Positions 1 to 6,195 are shown, counted from the first letter of the stretch. The stretch: DNA of 6,237 nt from CADEEN01 sp031389585 (GCA_031389585.1 JANMSS010000054.1:1-6237), one strand, 5' to 3'. Notes: generated from the sequence alone by a model not told the origin. Translations and numbers: made by a program.

Positions 1-224
1 CCTCGTCGAGTGGGCTGTCGTTTCGGTCTTGCGCGGTGTAGCCAAGTGGCCCGCCGGGCCGGGTGTGCGAGGCGCGAAGAACGAGCTGAGAGGTTTTGCA
101 TTCAGCCCCTTTGCTTTGGTGACTTTCATTTGGGGCCGCAAGTGAAAGTCACCCGGCCGCCGGGCCGGGACCCGGCAGGCATCGCAGTCAGCCACGCATT
201 GTCAAGTGCGGTGAAGCGCAGGCC
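1..224. other. Non-coding leader region upstream of the kinase gene, with palindromic repeats
   Basis: I see no convincing gene in this stretch. The only open frame on the plus strand (10-228) has a composition typical of random GC-rich DNA, lacks a ribosome binding site and runs into the kinase start. The region contains several inverted repeats: a 5-bp stem at 48-60, a 14-bp stem at 119-152 and a GC-only hairpin at 152-164. A 12-base direct repeat, CGCCGGGCCGGG, occurs at 52-63 and again at 158-169. A small imperfect hairpin (195-210, six pairs with one G-T, loop GTCA) lies about 15 bases before the kinase start. No clear -35/-10 pair could be identified, so the kinase promoter is either weak, of another type, or upstream of the window. 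Confidence 0.6.
119..152. repeat. 14-bp inverted repeat (dispersed palindromic element)
   Basis: The left arm 119-132 and right arm 139-152 are complementary over 14 positions; the single non-Watson-Crick position would be a G-U pair in RNA. The loop is GGGCCG. The outer ten bases (GTGACTTTCA / TGAAAGTCAC) are perfect. Directly after it, 152-156 and 160-164 form a second hairpin (CCCGG, loop CCG, CCGGG). From memory, palindromes with this GTGACTTTCA...TGAAAGTCAC core occur in many intergenic regions of Burkholderiales, so I read it as a dispersed repeat. It could act as a transcript end for an upstream gene, but there is no T-tract. Confidence 0.6.
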
Positions 225-1163
225 ATGATGGACGTCGTCACCCTTGGCGAGGCGATGCTGATGTTCGTCGCCGAAGAGCCCGGACCGCTCGAGCACGTGC
301 AGCGCTTCAGCAAGCGCACCGCCGGCGCTGAAACCAATGTCGCCATCGGTCTGGCGCGGTTGGGCCTGAAAGTCGGCTGGCAAAGCCGGCTCGGCAGCGA
401 CTCGATGGCACGCTTCCTTCTCGGCGCGATTGGCGGCGAAGGCGTCGACTGCTCGCGCGTCGTCTGCGATGCGAACCAGAGCACCGGCTTCATGTTCAAG
501 GGGCGCGTCGACGATGGCCGTGACCCGCCGATCGAGTACCACCGTCGGCGGTCGGCCGCCAGCCAGTTGGGCCCGGACGAGATCGACGAAGCCTGGATCG
601 TGAACACGCGCCACCTGCACGTCAGCGGTGTGTTTCCGGCGCTGTCGCCGAGCACCTTGGCCGCGACCCAGCGCGCGATGGCGCTGGCGCGCCAGCATGG
701 CCGCAGCATCTCCTTCGACCCCAACCTGCGCCCTGCGCTGTGGCCTTCGCGCGAGGTGATGCGCGAGACCTTGAACAAGCTCGCCGAAGGGTGCGACTGC
801 ATGCTGCCGGGCCAGGCGGAGGGCGAGGCGCTGGTCGGCAGCGCCGAGCCCGAAGCGATCGCCGCGTTCTACCGCACTCGCGGCGCCAAACGGGTGGTGG
901 TCAAGTGTGGCGCCGAAGGGGCGTACTACGACAGCGAGCTGGGCCGCGGGCGTGTACCGGCGTATCCGGTGGCGCACGTGGTCGACACAGTGGGCGCCGG
1001 TGACGGCTTCGCCGTAGGCGTGATCAGCGCGCTGCTGGAGGGCCGCACGCTGGACGAAGCTGCGCGCCGCGGGGCCTGGATCGGCGCGCGCGCGGTGCAG
1101 GTGCGGGGCGACACCGATGGCCTGCCCACACGTGCCGAGTGGGCCGCCGCCGGCATGCCCTAG
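225..1163 (+). CDS. kdgK: PfkB-family carbohydrate kinase, probably 2-keto-3-deoxygluconate kinase
   Basis: This is a ribokinase/PfkB-fold sugar kinase of 312 residues, the usual length for the family. It probably transfers phosphate from ATP to 2-keto-3-deoxygluconate, giving KDPG for the lower Entner-Doudoroff pathway in the cytoplasm. Visible signatures are the first strand VVTLGEAM at residues 4-11, the N-terminal PfkB substrate-binding region around GAETNVAIGLARLG (34-47), the central SFDPNLRP (163-170) followed by LW, and the C-terminal signature DTVGAGDGF at 254-262, whose Asp260 is the expected catalytic base. The FDPNLRP-LW pattern and the sugar-acid neighbours favour KDG kinase over fructokinase or ribokinase; the exact substrate is inferred. 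Two adjacent ATGs (225 and 228) are possible starts. The nearby AGG at 220-222 is better spaced for 228, while GAAG at 213-216 suits 225. It lies upstream of the operator-controlled cluster, separated by 78 bases. Confidence 0.85.
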   Translation: MMDVVTLGEAMLMFVAEEPGPLEHVQRFSKRTAGAETNVAIGLARLGLKVGWQSRLGSDSMARFLLGAIGGEGVDCSRVVCDANQSTGFMFKGRVDDGRDPPIEYHRRRSAASQLGPDEIDEAWIVNTRHLHVSGVFPALSPSTLAATQRAMALARQHGRSISFDPNLRPALWPSREVMRETLNKLAEGCDCMLPGQAEGEALVGSAEPEAIAAFYRTRGAKRVVVKCGAEGAYYDSELGRGRVPAYPVAHVVDTVGAGDGFAVGVISALLEGRTLDEAARRGAWIGARAVQVRGDTDGLPTRAEWAAAGMP

Positions 1164-1211
1164 GGGAAACGAGCGCCCATTGCGGACCCATATCGGGGCA
1201 CACTGCCCTAC

Positions 1212-1228
1212 AACTGGTCAGACCAATT
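1212..1228. promoter_or_regulatory. Operator-like palindrome for the FCD/GntR regulator
   Basis: AACTGGTCAGACCAATT is a 17-bp inverted repeat centred on A1220. Its arms match at seven of eight positions, and the core TGGTC-A-GACCA is perfect. This is the TGGT-N3-ACCA type of site that FadR, PdhR and related FCD-domain GntR proteins bind, and it closely resembles the remembered E. coli FadR and PdhR consensus sites. It ends 13 bases before the ATG at 1242 of a GntR-family gene, so autoregulation is likely. A weak -10-like TACAAC overlaps its left edge at 1209-1214; no good -35 stands at normal spacing, so promoter placement is uncertain. I found no second copy of the motif upstream of the kinase or before the transporter genes. 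Confidence 0.7.
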
Positions 1229-1241
1229 GACCAAACTTGCC

Positions 1242-1961
1242 ATGCCCCTGCAAATCATCGAGCCGCGCCGGCTCTACCGCCAGATCGCCGAACAGTTGCG
1301 CACGCTGATTGCGTCCGGCGAGTTTGCGCTCGGCTCGCGCCTGCCGCCCGAGCGCGACCTGGCCGCACAACTCGGCGTGTCGCGGCCCTCGGTGCGCGAG
1401 GCCCTGATCGCGCTCGAAGTCCAGGGGCTGGTCGAGGTGCGCATGGGCTCGGGCATCTACGTCACTGCGCAGACACCCACCCCGCAGGGGCGTGATGTCG
1501 ATTCGGCGCTGGGGCCGTTCGAGATCATTCGTGCGCGCCAATTGATCGAGTCCGAGCTGGCTGCGCTGGCCGCGCGGCAAAAGCCTCTGGAGGTGCTCAA
1601 GCGCATGCGCGCGGCCGTGAAGCTGATGGAAGACGATATTGCGCGTGGCGTGATGCCATACCGCGGTGACCGCGAGTTCCACGTCGCTCTGGCCGAAGCC
1701 AGCGACAACGCCGCGCTGGTGCGCGTCATCACCGACCTGTGGGACGAGCGCAAGAACCCCGTGTTCGAACAGCTCGGGCGCCACTTCGAGAACGCCCGCA
1801 GCTGGCGCCTGGCGGTAGCCGAGCACCGCGCCGTCATCCGCGCAGTGGCCGCGGGCGATGTCGCTGGCGCGCGGGCGGCGATGCGCACCCACCTCGGCAA
1901 TTCGCATGACCGGTTCGCGGCGACCTGGGTCGAAGCCGCGCCGGACATGGAGGCAGCATGA
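1242..1961 (+). CDS. GntR-family transcriptional regulator, FadR subfamily with FCD ligand-binding domain
   Basis: This 239-residue protein has a winged helix-turn-helix at about residues 10-75: LYRQIAEQLRTLI, then LPPERDLAAQLGVSRPSVREAL (34-55) as recognition helices and the wing GSGIYV (69-74). An all-helical FCD domain follows, from about 92 to 226. The FCD metal site appears intact: Asp143 and His147 in DREFH, His195 in AEHRAV and His217 in MRTHL. Such proteins usually repress catabolic genes and release DNA on binding a small organic acid, often at the metal. The context suggests a sugar acid as effector, but this cannot be read from the sequence. I chose ATG 1242 over an in-frame TTG at 1227, because the TTG lies inside the operator palindrome and relatives begin near the MPLQ..EPRRLYRQ sequence. 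No strong ribosome binding site precedes either start. The stop overlaps the next gene's start by four bases. Confidence 0.88.
   Translation: MPLQIIEPRRLYRQIAEQLRTLIASGEFALGSRLPPERDLAAQLGVSRPSVREALIALEVQGLVEVRMGSGIYVTAQTPTPQGRDVDSALGPFEIIRARQLIESELAALAARQKPLEVLKRMRAAVKLMEDDIARGVMPYRGDREFHVALAEASDNAALVRVITDLWDERKNPVFEQLGRHFENARSWRLAVAEHRAVIRAVAAGDVAGARAAMRTHLGNSHDRFAATWVEAAPDMEAA
1949..1953 (+). promoter_or_regulatory. Ribosome binding site of the dehydrogenase gene
   Basis: GGAGG lies inside the end of the regulator gene, four bases before the ATG at 1958. Together with the ATGA stop/start overlap it fixes that start and suggests translational coupling between regulator and dehydrogenase. 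Confidence 0.7.
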
Positions 1962-2998
1962 CGAACTCGAATCTGGCCTGCACGCTTCACGGGGCGCTGG
2001 ATCTGCGGCTCACACCGCATGAACCGAGAGCCCTGGGCCCGCATGACGTGCGCCTGCGCCTGGGCGCGGGCGGCATCTGTGGCTCCGACCTGCATTACTA
2101 CCAGCATGGCCGCGTCGGCGCCTTCGTGATCCGCGAGCCGCTGGTGCCCGGGCACGAGGCCTCGGGTGTGGTCGAAGCCATCGGCAGCGCCGTCACGCGC
2201 GTCAAGCTCGGCGACCGCGTGGCCATCGACCCCTCGCACCCCTGCGGCCAATGCGACTACTGCCGTGGTGGCCGGTTGAACTTGTGCCGCAAGATGTTCT
2301 TCCTCGGCAGCGCCAGCATCTTCCCGCATGCGCAGGGCCTGTTCGCCGAGGCCTTCGTGATGCCCGAGCGGCAACTGACGCCGATCACGGAAGCGCATGT
2401 GTCGCTCGGCGAGATCGCCTGTGCCGAGCCGCTGTCGATCGGCCTGCATGCCGTGCAGCGAGCCGGTTCGGTCTTCGGCAAGCGCGTGCTTGTCACGGGT
2501 GGCGGCACGATAGGCTGCATGTGCGTGATCGCCGCGCGCCTGGGCGGGGCCGCCGAAGTGGTGGTTGCCGACATCGCCGCGCGCCCGCTCGAGATGGCGC
2601 GCACCGTCGGCGCCGACGCGGTGGTGCGCAGCGACATCGACGCGGCCGCGCTCGCCGACCGCTTCGACATCGCGCTCGAAGCCGCCGGCGCCGCCGCAGC
2701 ATTGGCCACTTGCCTGGCGGCGGTACAGCGCGGCGGGCGCATCGTGCAGGTCGGCACGCTGCCGGCCGAGTTGCCGTTCCCGGCCAACAGCGTGATGGCA
2801 CGCGAGCTGGACTACGTGGGCGCCTTTCGCGCCAATGGTGAATTCGATCTCGCGGTGCAGGCGATCCGCTCGCGCCGCGTCGATGTGCGACCGTTGATCA
2901 GCGCGCAACTGCCGCTGTCGCGGGCGCAGGAAGCCTTCGAGCTGGCGCTCGATCGCAGCCGCAGTACCAAGGTTCAACTGGTGGCCGACGAGGCCTGA
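1958..2998 (+). CDS. idnD: Zinc-dependent medium-chain alcohol dehydrogenase, probable L-idonate 5-dehydrogenase
   Basis: This 346-residue protein is a full-length cytoplasmic zinc MDR dehydrogenase that would oxidise a sugar acid or polyol with NAD(P)+. Catalytic zinc ligands are Cys41 in GICGSD, His66-Glu67 in PGHEA and Glu157 in AEPLS. The structural zinc site is complete, with Cys96, Cys99, Cys102 and Cys110. The Rossmann fold starts near residue 177, with a slightly altered glycine motif, GGGTIG (181-186). Asp205 after the second strand favours NAD+ over NADP+. GGICGSDLHYYQHGRVG, DPSHPCGQCDYC, FFLGSAS-FPH and AEPLSIGLHA closely resemble E. coli IdnD as I remember it, which makes 5-keto-gluconate from L-idonate. 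Relatives acting on L-galactonate, L-gulonate or sorbitol cannot be excluded. The ATGA overlap with the regulator implies one transcript; 21 bases separate it from the binding-protein gene. Confidence 0.8.
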   Translation: MTNSNLACTLHGALDLRLTPHEPRALGPHDVRLRLGAGGICGSDLHYYQHGRVGAFVIREPLVPGHEASGVVEAIGSAVTRVKLGDRVAIDPSHPCGQCDYCRGGRLNLCRKMFFLGSASIFPHAQGLFAEAFVMPERQLTPITEAHVSLGEIACAEPLSIGLHAVQRAGSVFGKRVLVTGGGTIGCMCVIAARLGGAAEVVVADIAARPLEMARTVGADAVVRSDIDAAALADRFDIALEAAGAAAALATCLAAVQRGGRIVQVGTLPAELPFPANSVMARELDYVGAFRANGEFDLAVQAIRSRRVDVRPLISAQLPLSRAQEAFELALDRSRSTKVQLVADEA

Positions 2999-3006
2999 TT
3001 CACCTA

Positions 3007-3012
3007 GAGGAG
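3007..3012 (+). promoter_or_regulatory. Strong ribosome binding site of the TRAP binding-protein gene
   Basis: GAGGAG sits seven bases before the ATG at 3020. It is the best Shine-Dalgarno sequence in the window, fitting the high expression expected of a periplasmic binding protein. Confidence 0.75.
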
Positions 3013-3019
3013 ACGAGCG

Positions 3020-3991
3020 ATGAAACGGATGACGTTGAAGACCTTTCTGGCCGCCGCCGTGCTGGCGATGGCTTTGCCTGCCGCCGCGCAAACCAAGCTC
3101 AAGTGGGCGCATGTGTACGAGACCAGCGAGCCGTATCACACGCAGAGCGTGTGGGCCGCCGAAGAGATCAAGAAGCGCACGAACGGCAAGTTCGAGATCC
3201 AGGTCTTCCCGGCCAGCTCGCTGGGCAAGGAGACCGATATCAACCAGGGCATGCTGCTCGGCACGGTGGACATGATCATCAGCGGCCCGAGCTTCGCCGC
3301 GCGCAGCTACCCGCGCCTGGGCATCGCCTACTACCCGTTCATCTTCCGCGACGGCGAGCACCTGCTGGCCTACAGCAAAAGCGCGGTGTTCAAGGAAATG
3401 ATCGACGGCTTCCGCGACAAGACCGGGATCCAGATCCTGGCCTACACCTACTACGGCGCGCGCCAGACCACCAGCACCAAGCCGTTCACCGACTGCGCCG
3501 GCATGAAGGGCCTGAAAATCCGCGTGCCCGATGTGCCGGCCTACCGCGCTACGCCCGAGTCCTGCGGCGCCAACGCGACGCCGATCGCCTTTGCCGAGGT
3601 CTATCTGGCGCTGCAGAACGGCACCGTCGATGCGCAGGAAAACCCGCTGACCACCATCGAGGCGAAGAAGTTCTACGAGGTGCAAAAGCACATCATGATG
3701 ACCGGCCACATCGTCGATGGCCTGACCACGCAGGTGGCGCCGCACGTTTGGACCAAGCTGACCGACGCCGAGAAGAAAATCTTCTCCGACGTGGCGCTGG
3801 AATCCGCGGCGCGGGCTTCGGCACAGATCAAGCAGCGCGAGTCCGAGCTGGTGGCCGAGTTCAAGGCCAAGGGCATCACGGTCCACAACGTGAATCGGCA
3901 AAGCTTCGTCGACGCGGTGTTGAAGACCAAGAGCGTCGAGTCGATGGGCTTCGACAAGAAGGACTACGACCGCATCGTCGCCATCAAGTAA
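3020..3991 (+). CDS. dctP: TRAP transporter solute-binding protein, DctP family
   Basis: This 323-residue periplasmic protein captures the substrate and hands it to the membrane part of the transporter. It begins with a Sec signal peptide: basic MKRMTLK, a hydrophobic stretch 8-20, and a likely cleavage site in AAAQ near residues 23-24. The mature protein is typical of the DctP family: LKWAHVYETSEPYH (27-40), FPASSLGKETD (63-73), the substrate-binding GLKIRVP with the conserved carboxylate-binding Arg168, then ATPIAFAEVYLALQNGTVDAQENP (186-209). Arg148 in YYGARQ is a further likely contact. This indicates an organic acid substrate; with a KDG kinase and idonate-type dehydrogenase next door, a sugar acid is the best guess. 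Two cysteines of the mature protein, Cys159 and Cys182, flank the binding arginine. It is the fourth gene after the kinase, with 21 bases to the upstream gene and 196 bases to the small permease. Confidence 0.92.
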   Translation: MKRMTLKTFLAAAVLAMALPAAAQTKLKWAHVYETSEPYHTQSVWAAEEIKKRTNGKFEIQVFPASSLGKETDINQGMLLGTVDMIISGPSFAARSYPRLGIAYYPFIFRDGEHLLAYSKSAVFKEMIDGFRDKTGIQILAYTYYGARQTTSTKPFTDCAGMKGLKIRVPDVPAYRATPESCGANATPIAFAEVYLALQNGTVDAQENPLTTIEAKKFYEVQKHIMMTGHIVDGLTTQVAPHVWTKLTDAEKKIFSDVALESAARASAQIKQRESELVAEFKAKGITVHNVNRQSFVDAVLKTKSVESMGFDKKDYDRIVAIK

Positions 3992-4014
3992 TCAGCGCGC
4001 AGCGCCCGCCTGCT

Positions 4015-4035
4015 CCCTCCCCCTCGCGGGGAGGG
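4015..4035 (+). repeat. GC-rich stem-loop directly after the binding-protein gene
   Basis: Arms CCCTCCCC (4015-4022) and GGGGAGGG (4028-4035) are perfectly complementary with a five-base loop, 23 bases after the stop codon. The following bases (CCGGGGTGGGGG) contain no T-tract, so it is not a classical terminator. The CTCCCTCCCC...GGGGAGGGCCGGGGTGGGGG pattern recalls a common dispersed intergenic repeat of proteobacteria. It may protect the upstream mRNA from 3'-5' exonucleases or reduce readthrough to the permease genes. Confidence 0.6.
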
Positions 4036-4058
4036 CCGGGGTGGGGGCAGCGAGGCTT

Positions 4059-4179
4059 CCTTCGACAAGCGCAGGACGATCGGAATACAGGCTCAGGGCG
4101 AACGGTGTGTTCCCGAGCGTCCTGAGCTTGTCGAAGGGCAGGCTCAGGACGGTCGGAAATTTAACCTCGGGACGAACGG
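4059..4179. repeat. Cluster of REP-like dispersed repeats forming a long hairpin
   Basis: The left arm 4059-4078 (CCTTCGACAAGCGCAGGACG) and right arm 4118-4137 (CGTCCTGAGCTTGTCGAAGG) are inverted copies with one mismatch in 20. After a single mismatch the pairing continues inward (4080-4088 with 4107-4116, one bulge), leaving an 18-base loop. Direct partial copies of the same unit follow: CAGGCTCAGGGCGAACGG at 4088-4105, CAGGCTCAGGACGGTCGG at 4139-4156 (15 of 18 identical), and CTCGGGACGAACGG at 4166-4179. The unit CCTTCGACAAGCTCAGGACGAACGG is, from memory, a widespread intergenic repeat in proteobacteria. The last copy ends eight bases before the small-permease start. Confidence 0.8.
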
Positions 4180-4187
4180 ATTTCAAA

Positions 4188-4760
4188 ATGGACATCGATG
4201 CCGGCCCGAAAGTGATGGGCGATGACGGCGAGTTCCACGCCACCGACGAGGCCGTGGACTTGTCGAACACGCCGTTCGAGGCCTGGGCCGCCGTGCTGCT
4301 GTTCTGGGCCCTGGCCGGCGTCGTGTTCACGCAGTTCTTCACCCGCTACGCGCTCAACGACTCGGCCTCGTGGACCGAGGAGATCGCGCGCTACTTGCTG
4401 ATCGGCGTGGTCTTCGTCGGCGCGTCGATCGGGGTGGCCAAGAACAACCACATCCAGGTCGATCTGCTCTATCGCTACCTGCCCGCGCGCGCCTGCCGCA
4501 CGCTGGCGCTGCTGGTCGATGTGTTGCGAATCGCTTTCCTGGCCTCGATGACTGTCTTCACGGTGCAGATGATGCTGAAGATGGGCAGCTACCAGATGAC
4601 CATCGTCGATCTGCCGATGAATATCGTCTATGGCGTGGTGTTGTTCGGCTTTGCGGCGATGACGCTGCGCTCGCTCTGGGTCATGAAGATTCACTGGCAG
4701 CGCGGCTACAGCGTGCTTGAGCAGCCCGAGTCCAGCATGGGCGACAGAACGGCGTTCTGA
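4188..4760 (+). CDS. dctQ: TRAP transporter small permease, DctQ family
   Basis: This 190-residue inner-membrane protein pairs with the large permease and, with the periplasmic binding protein, forms the sodium-coupled importer. Four hydrophobic segments are visible at about residues 31-54, 66-84, 104-128 and 143-164. The family pattern between the first two, SASWTEEIARYLLIG (59-73) with Trp62, Glu64-Glu65 and Arg68, is intact, followed by KNNHIQVDLL (85-94). The N-terminal tail of about 30 mostly acidic residues is rather long for the family. I start at ATG 4188. The frame stays open upstream to GTG 4041, but that stretch is pure repeat sequence and its translation (LRANG..PSVLSLSKGR) is the familiar product of misread repeats. 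ATG 4215 is a further possible start. Only a poor Shine-Dalgarno (GGGACG or CGGAT, from the repeat) precedes it, so translation may be weak relative to the binding protein. Confidence 0.88.
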   Translation: MDIDAGPKVMGDDGEFHATDEAVDLSNTPFEAWAAVLLFWALAGVVFTQFFTRYALNDSASWTEEIARYLLIGVVFVGASIGVAKNNHIQVDLLYRYLPARACRTLALLVDVLRIAFLASMTVFTVQMMLKMGSYQMTIVDLPMNIVYGVVLFGFAAMTLRSLWVMKIHWQRGYSVLEQPESSMGDRTAF

Positions 4761-4794
4761 CGTGAACTTCAGCTAGAACAAGGCCAGCCGCAGC

Positions 4795-6192
4795 ATGCTC
4801 AAAATCCTCTTCCTGTTCCTGATGGCCAGCGGCCTGCCGGTGGCCATCGCGATGGCCGGCTCGTCGCTGCTCTATATCCTGATCAGCGGCGACCTGCCGC
4901 CGTTTGCCGTCATCCACCGCATGATCGGCGGCATCGACAGCTTTCCGCTGCTGGCGGTGCCGTTCTTCATCCTGGCCGGCAACCTGATGAACAACGCCGG
5001 CGTCACCAATCGCATCTACAACTTTGCGTTGGCACTGGTCGGCTGGATGAAGGGCGGGCTGGGCCACGTCAACGTCGTCGGCTCAGTGATCTTCGCCGGC
5101 ATGAGCGGCACCGCGATCGCCGATGCCGCCGGCCTCGGCACGGTCGAGATCAAGGCCATGAAGGACCACGGCTACGACCTCGAGTTCGCGGTCGGCGTCA
5201 CGGCCGCATCGGCCACGCTCGGCCCCATCATTCCGCCGTCATTGCCCTTCGTGATCTACGCGATGATGGCCAACGTCTCGGTCGGCGCGCTGTTCCTGGC
5301 CGGCATCCTGCCCGGCGTGCTGATGGCCCTCTTGATGATGGTCACGGTGGCCTACTTCGCGCACAAGAACGGTTGGGGCGGCGACGTGAAGTTTTCGCGC
5401 AGCCGCTTTGGCCGCGCGATGCTCGAGCTGGGCATCGTCATCGCCTGGCCGCTGGGCACCTGGGCCCTGGTCAACAAGCTGGGCCTGGAGGCGCAGCCGG
5501 TGGTCTTCGGCGCCATCATCCTGATCTTCGTGCTCGACCGCATCTTCCGCTTCCAGGCGGTGCTGCCGATCATGACCCCGGTGCTCTTGATCGGTGGCAT
5601 GACCACCGGCCTGTTCACACCGACTGAAGGCGCCATTGCCGCCAGCGCCTGGGCCTTGTTCCTCGGCCTGGTCTGGTACCGCACGATGAACCTGAAGATG
5701 TTCGTCAAGGTCAGCCTGGACACGGTCGAGACCACGGCCACGGTGATGTTCATCGTCGCCGCCGCCTCGATCTTCGGCTGGATGCTGACCGCCACCGGCG
5801 TCACCGCGCAGATCGCCGAGTGGGTGCTGGCCGTCACCAAGGAGCCCTGGCTGTTCCTGCTGATGGCCAACCTGCTGATGCTCTTCGTCGGCTGCTTTCT
5901 GGAGCCCACCGCGGCGATCACGATCCTGGTGCCGATCCTGCTGCCGATTTGCCACAAGCTCGGCGTCGACCCGGTCCACTTCGGCCTGGTGATGGTGCTC
6001 AACCTGATGATCGGCCTGCTGCACCCTCCCATGGGCATGGTGCTGTTTGTGCTGGCGCGCGTGGCCAAGCTCAGCGTCGAGCGCACGACGATGGCGATCC
6101 TGCCCTGGCTGGTGCCGCTGCTGGCCAGCCTGGTGATCCTGACCTATGTGCCGGCGATTTCTCTGTGGCTGCCGAAGACGATGGGGTTTTAG
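4795..6192 (+). CDS. dctM: TRAP transporter large permease, DctM family, enlarged variant
   Basis: This 465-residue, strongly hydrophobic inner-membrane protein is the transport channel of the TRAP importer. Family motifs in order: SGLPVAIAMAG (12-22), FPLLAVPFFILAGNLMNNAG (50-69), GSVIFAGMSGTAIADAAGLG (96-115), ASATLGPIIPPSLPFVIYA (138-156), GGMTTGLFTPTEGA (267-280), FLEPTAAITILVPILLPI (368-385) and LLHPPMGMVLFV (408-419). The prolines and glycine/serine turns near 102-115 and 143-150 match the substrate and sodium region. Usual members are about 425-430 residues. The extra length falls at about 210-258, between TM segments and before FTPTE, and holds two additional hydrophobic stretches (about 212-227 and 235-249). 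The start at 4795 follows the small permease by 34 bases, with a modest AAGG at 4780-4783. The gene ends with in-frame tandem stops, TAG then TGA. Confidence 0.92.
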   Translation: MLKILFLFLMASGLPVAIAMAGSSLLYILISGDLPPFAVIHRMIGGIDSFPLLAVPFFILAGNLMNNAGVTNRIYNFALALVGWMKGGLGHVNVVGSVIFAGMSGTAIADAAGLGTVEIKAMKDHGYDLEFAVGVTAASATLGPIIPPSLPFVIYAMMANVSVGALFLAGILPGVLMALLMMVTVAYFAHKNGWGGDVKFSRSRFGRAMLELGIVIAWPLGTWALVNKLGLEAQPVVFGAIILIFVLDRIFRFQAVLPIMTPVLLIGGMTTGLFTPTEGAIAASAWALFLGLVWYRTMNLKMFVKVSLDTVETTATVMFIVAAASIFGWMLTATGVTAQIAEWVLAVTKEPWLFLLMANLLMLFVGCFLEPTAAITILVPILLPICHKLGVDPVHFGLVMVLNLMIGLLHPPMGMVLFVLARVAKLSVERTTMAILPWLVPLLASLVILTYVPAISLWLPKTMGF

Positions 6193-6195
6193 TGA

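Noticed and set aside
31..75. tRNA-like stretch (GTGTAGCCAAGTGG resembles a tRNA D-arm)
   Set aside because: No anticodon arm, T-arm GGTTCGA or matching acceptor stem follows, so it is a chance resemblance.
199..227. Possible promoter upstream of the kinase starting with TTGTCA at 199-204
   Set aside because: At 17-base spacing the -10 position falls on the start codon (GCCATG), with no match to TATAAT.
126..977. A 283-codon minus-strand open frame opposite the kinase
   Set aside because: It is antisense to a kinase with complete PfkB signatures and has no recognisable motif or ribosome site.
1457..3901. An 814-codon open frame on the minus strand, spanning the regulator, dehydrogenase and binding-protein genes
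   Set aside because: It lies antisense to three genes with clear family motifs. Its translation is rich in Arg, His, Ala, Gly and Gln without any recognisable domain, as expected where GC-rich codon bias removes stops from the opposite strand.
4015..4040. Rho-independent terminator between binding protein and small permease
   Set aside because: The stem is strong but is followed by G-rich sequence with no T-tract, and the downstream genes belong to the same transporter, so full termination is unlikely.
4041..4187. N-terminal extension of the small permease from GTG 4041
   Set aside because: The added residues are a translation of dispersed repeat sequence, and the first family-like residues come after ATG 4188.
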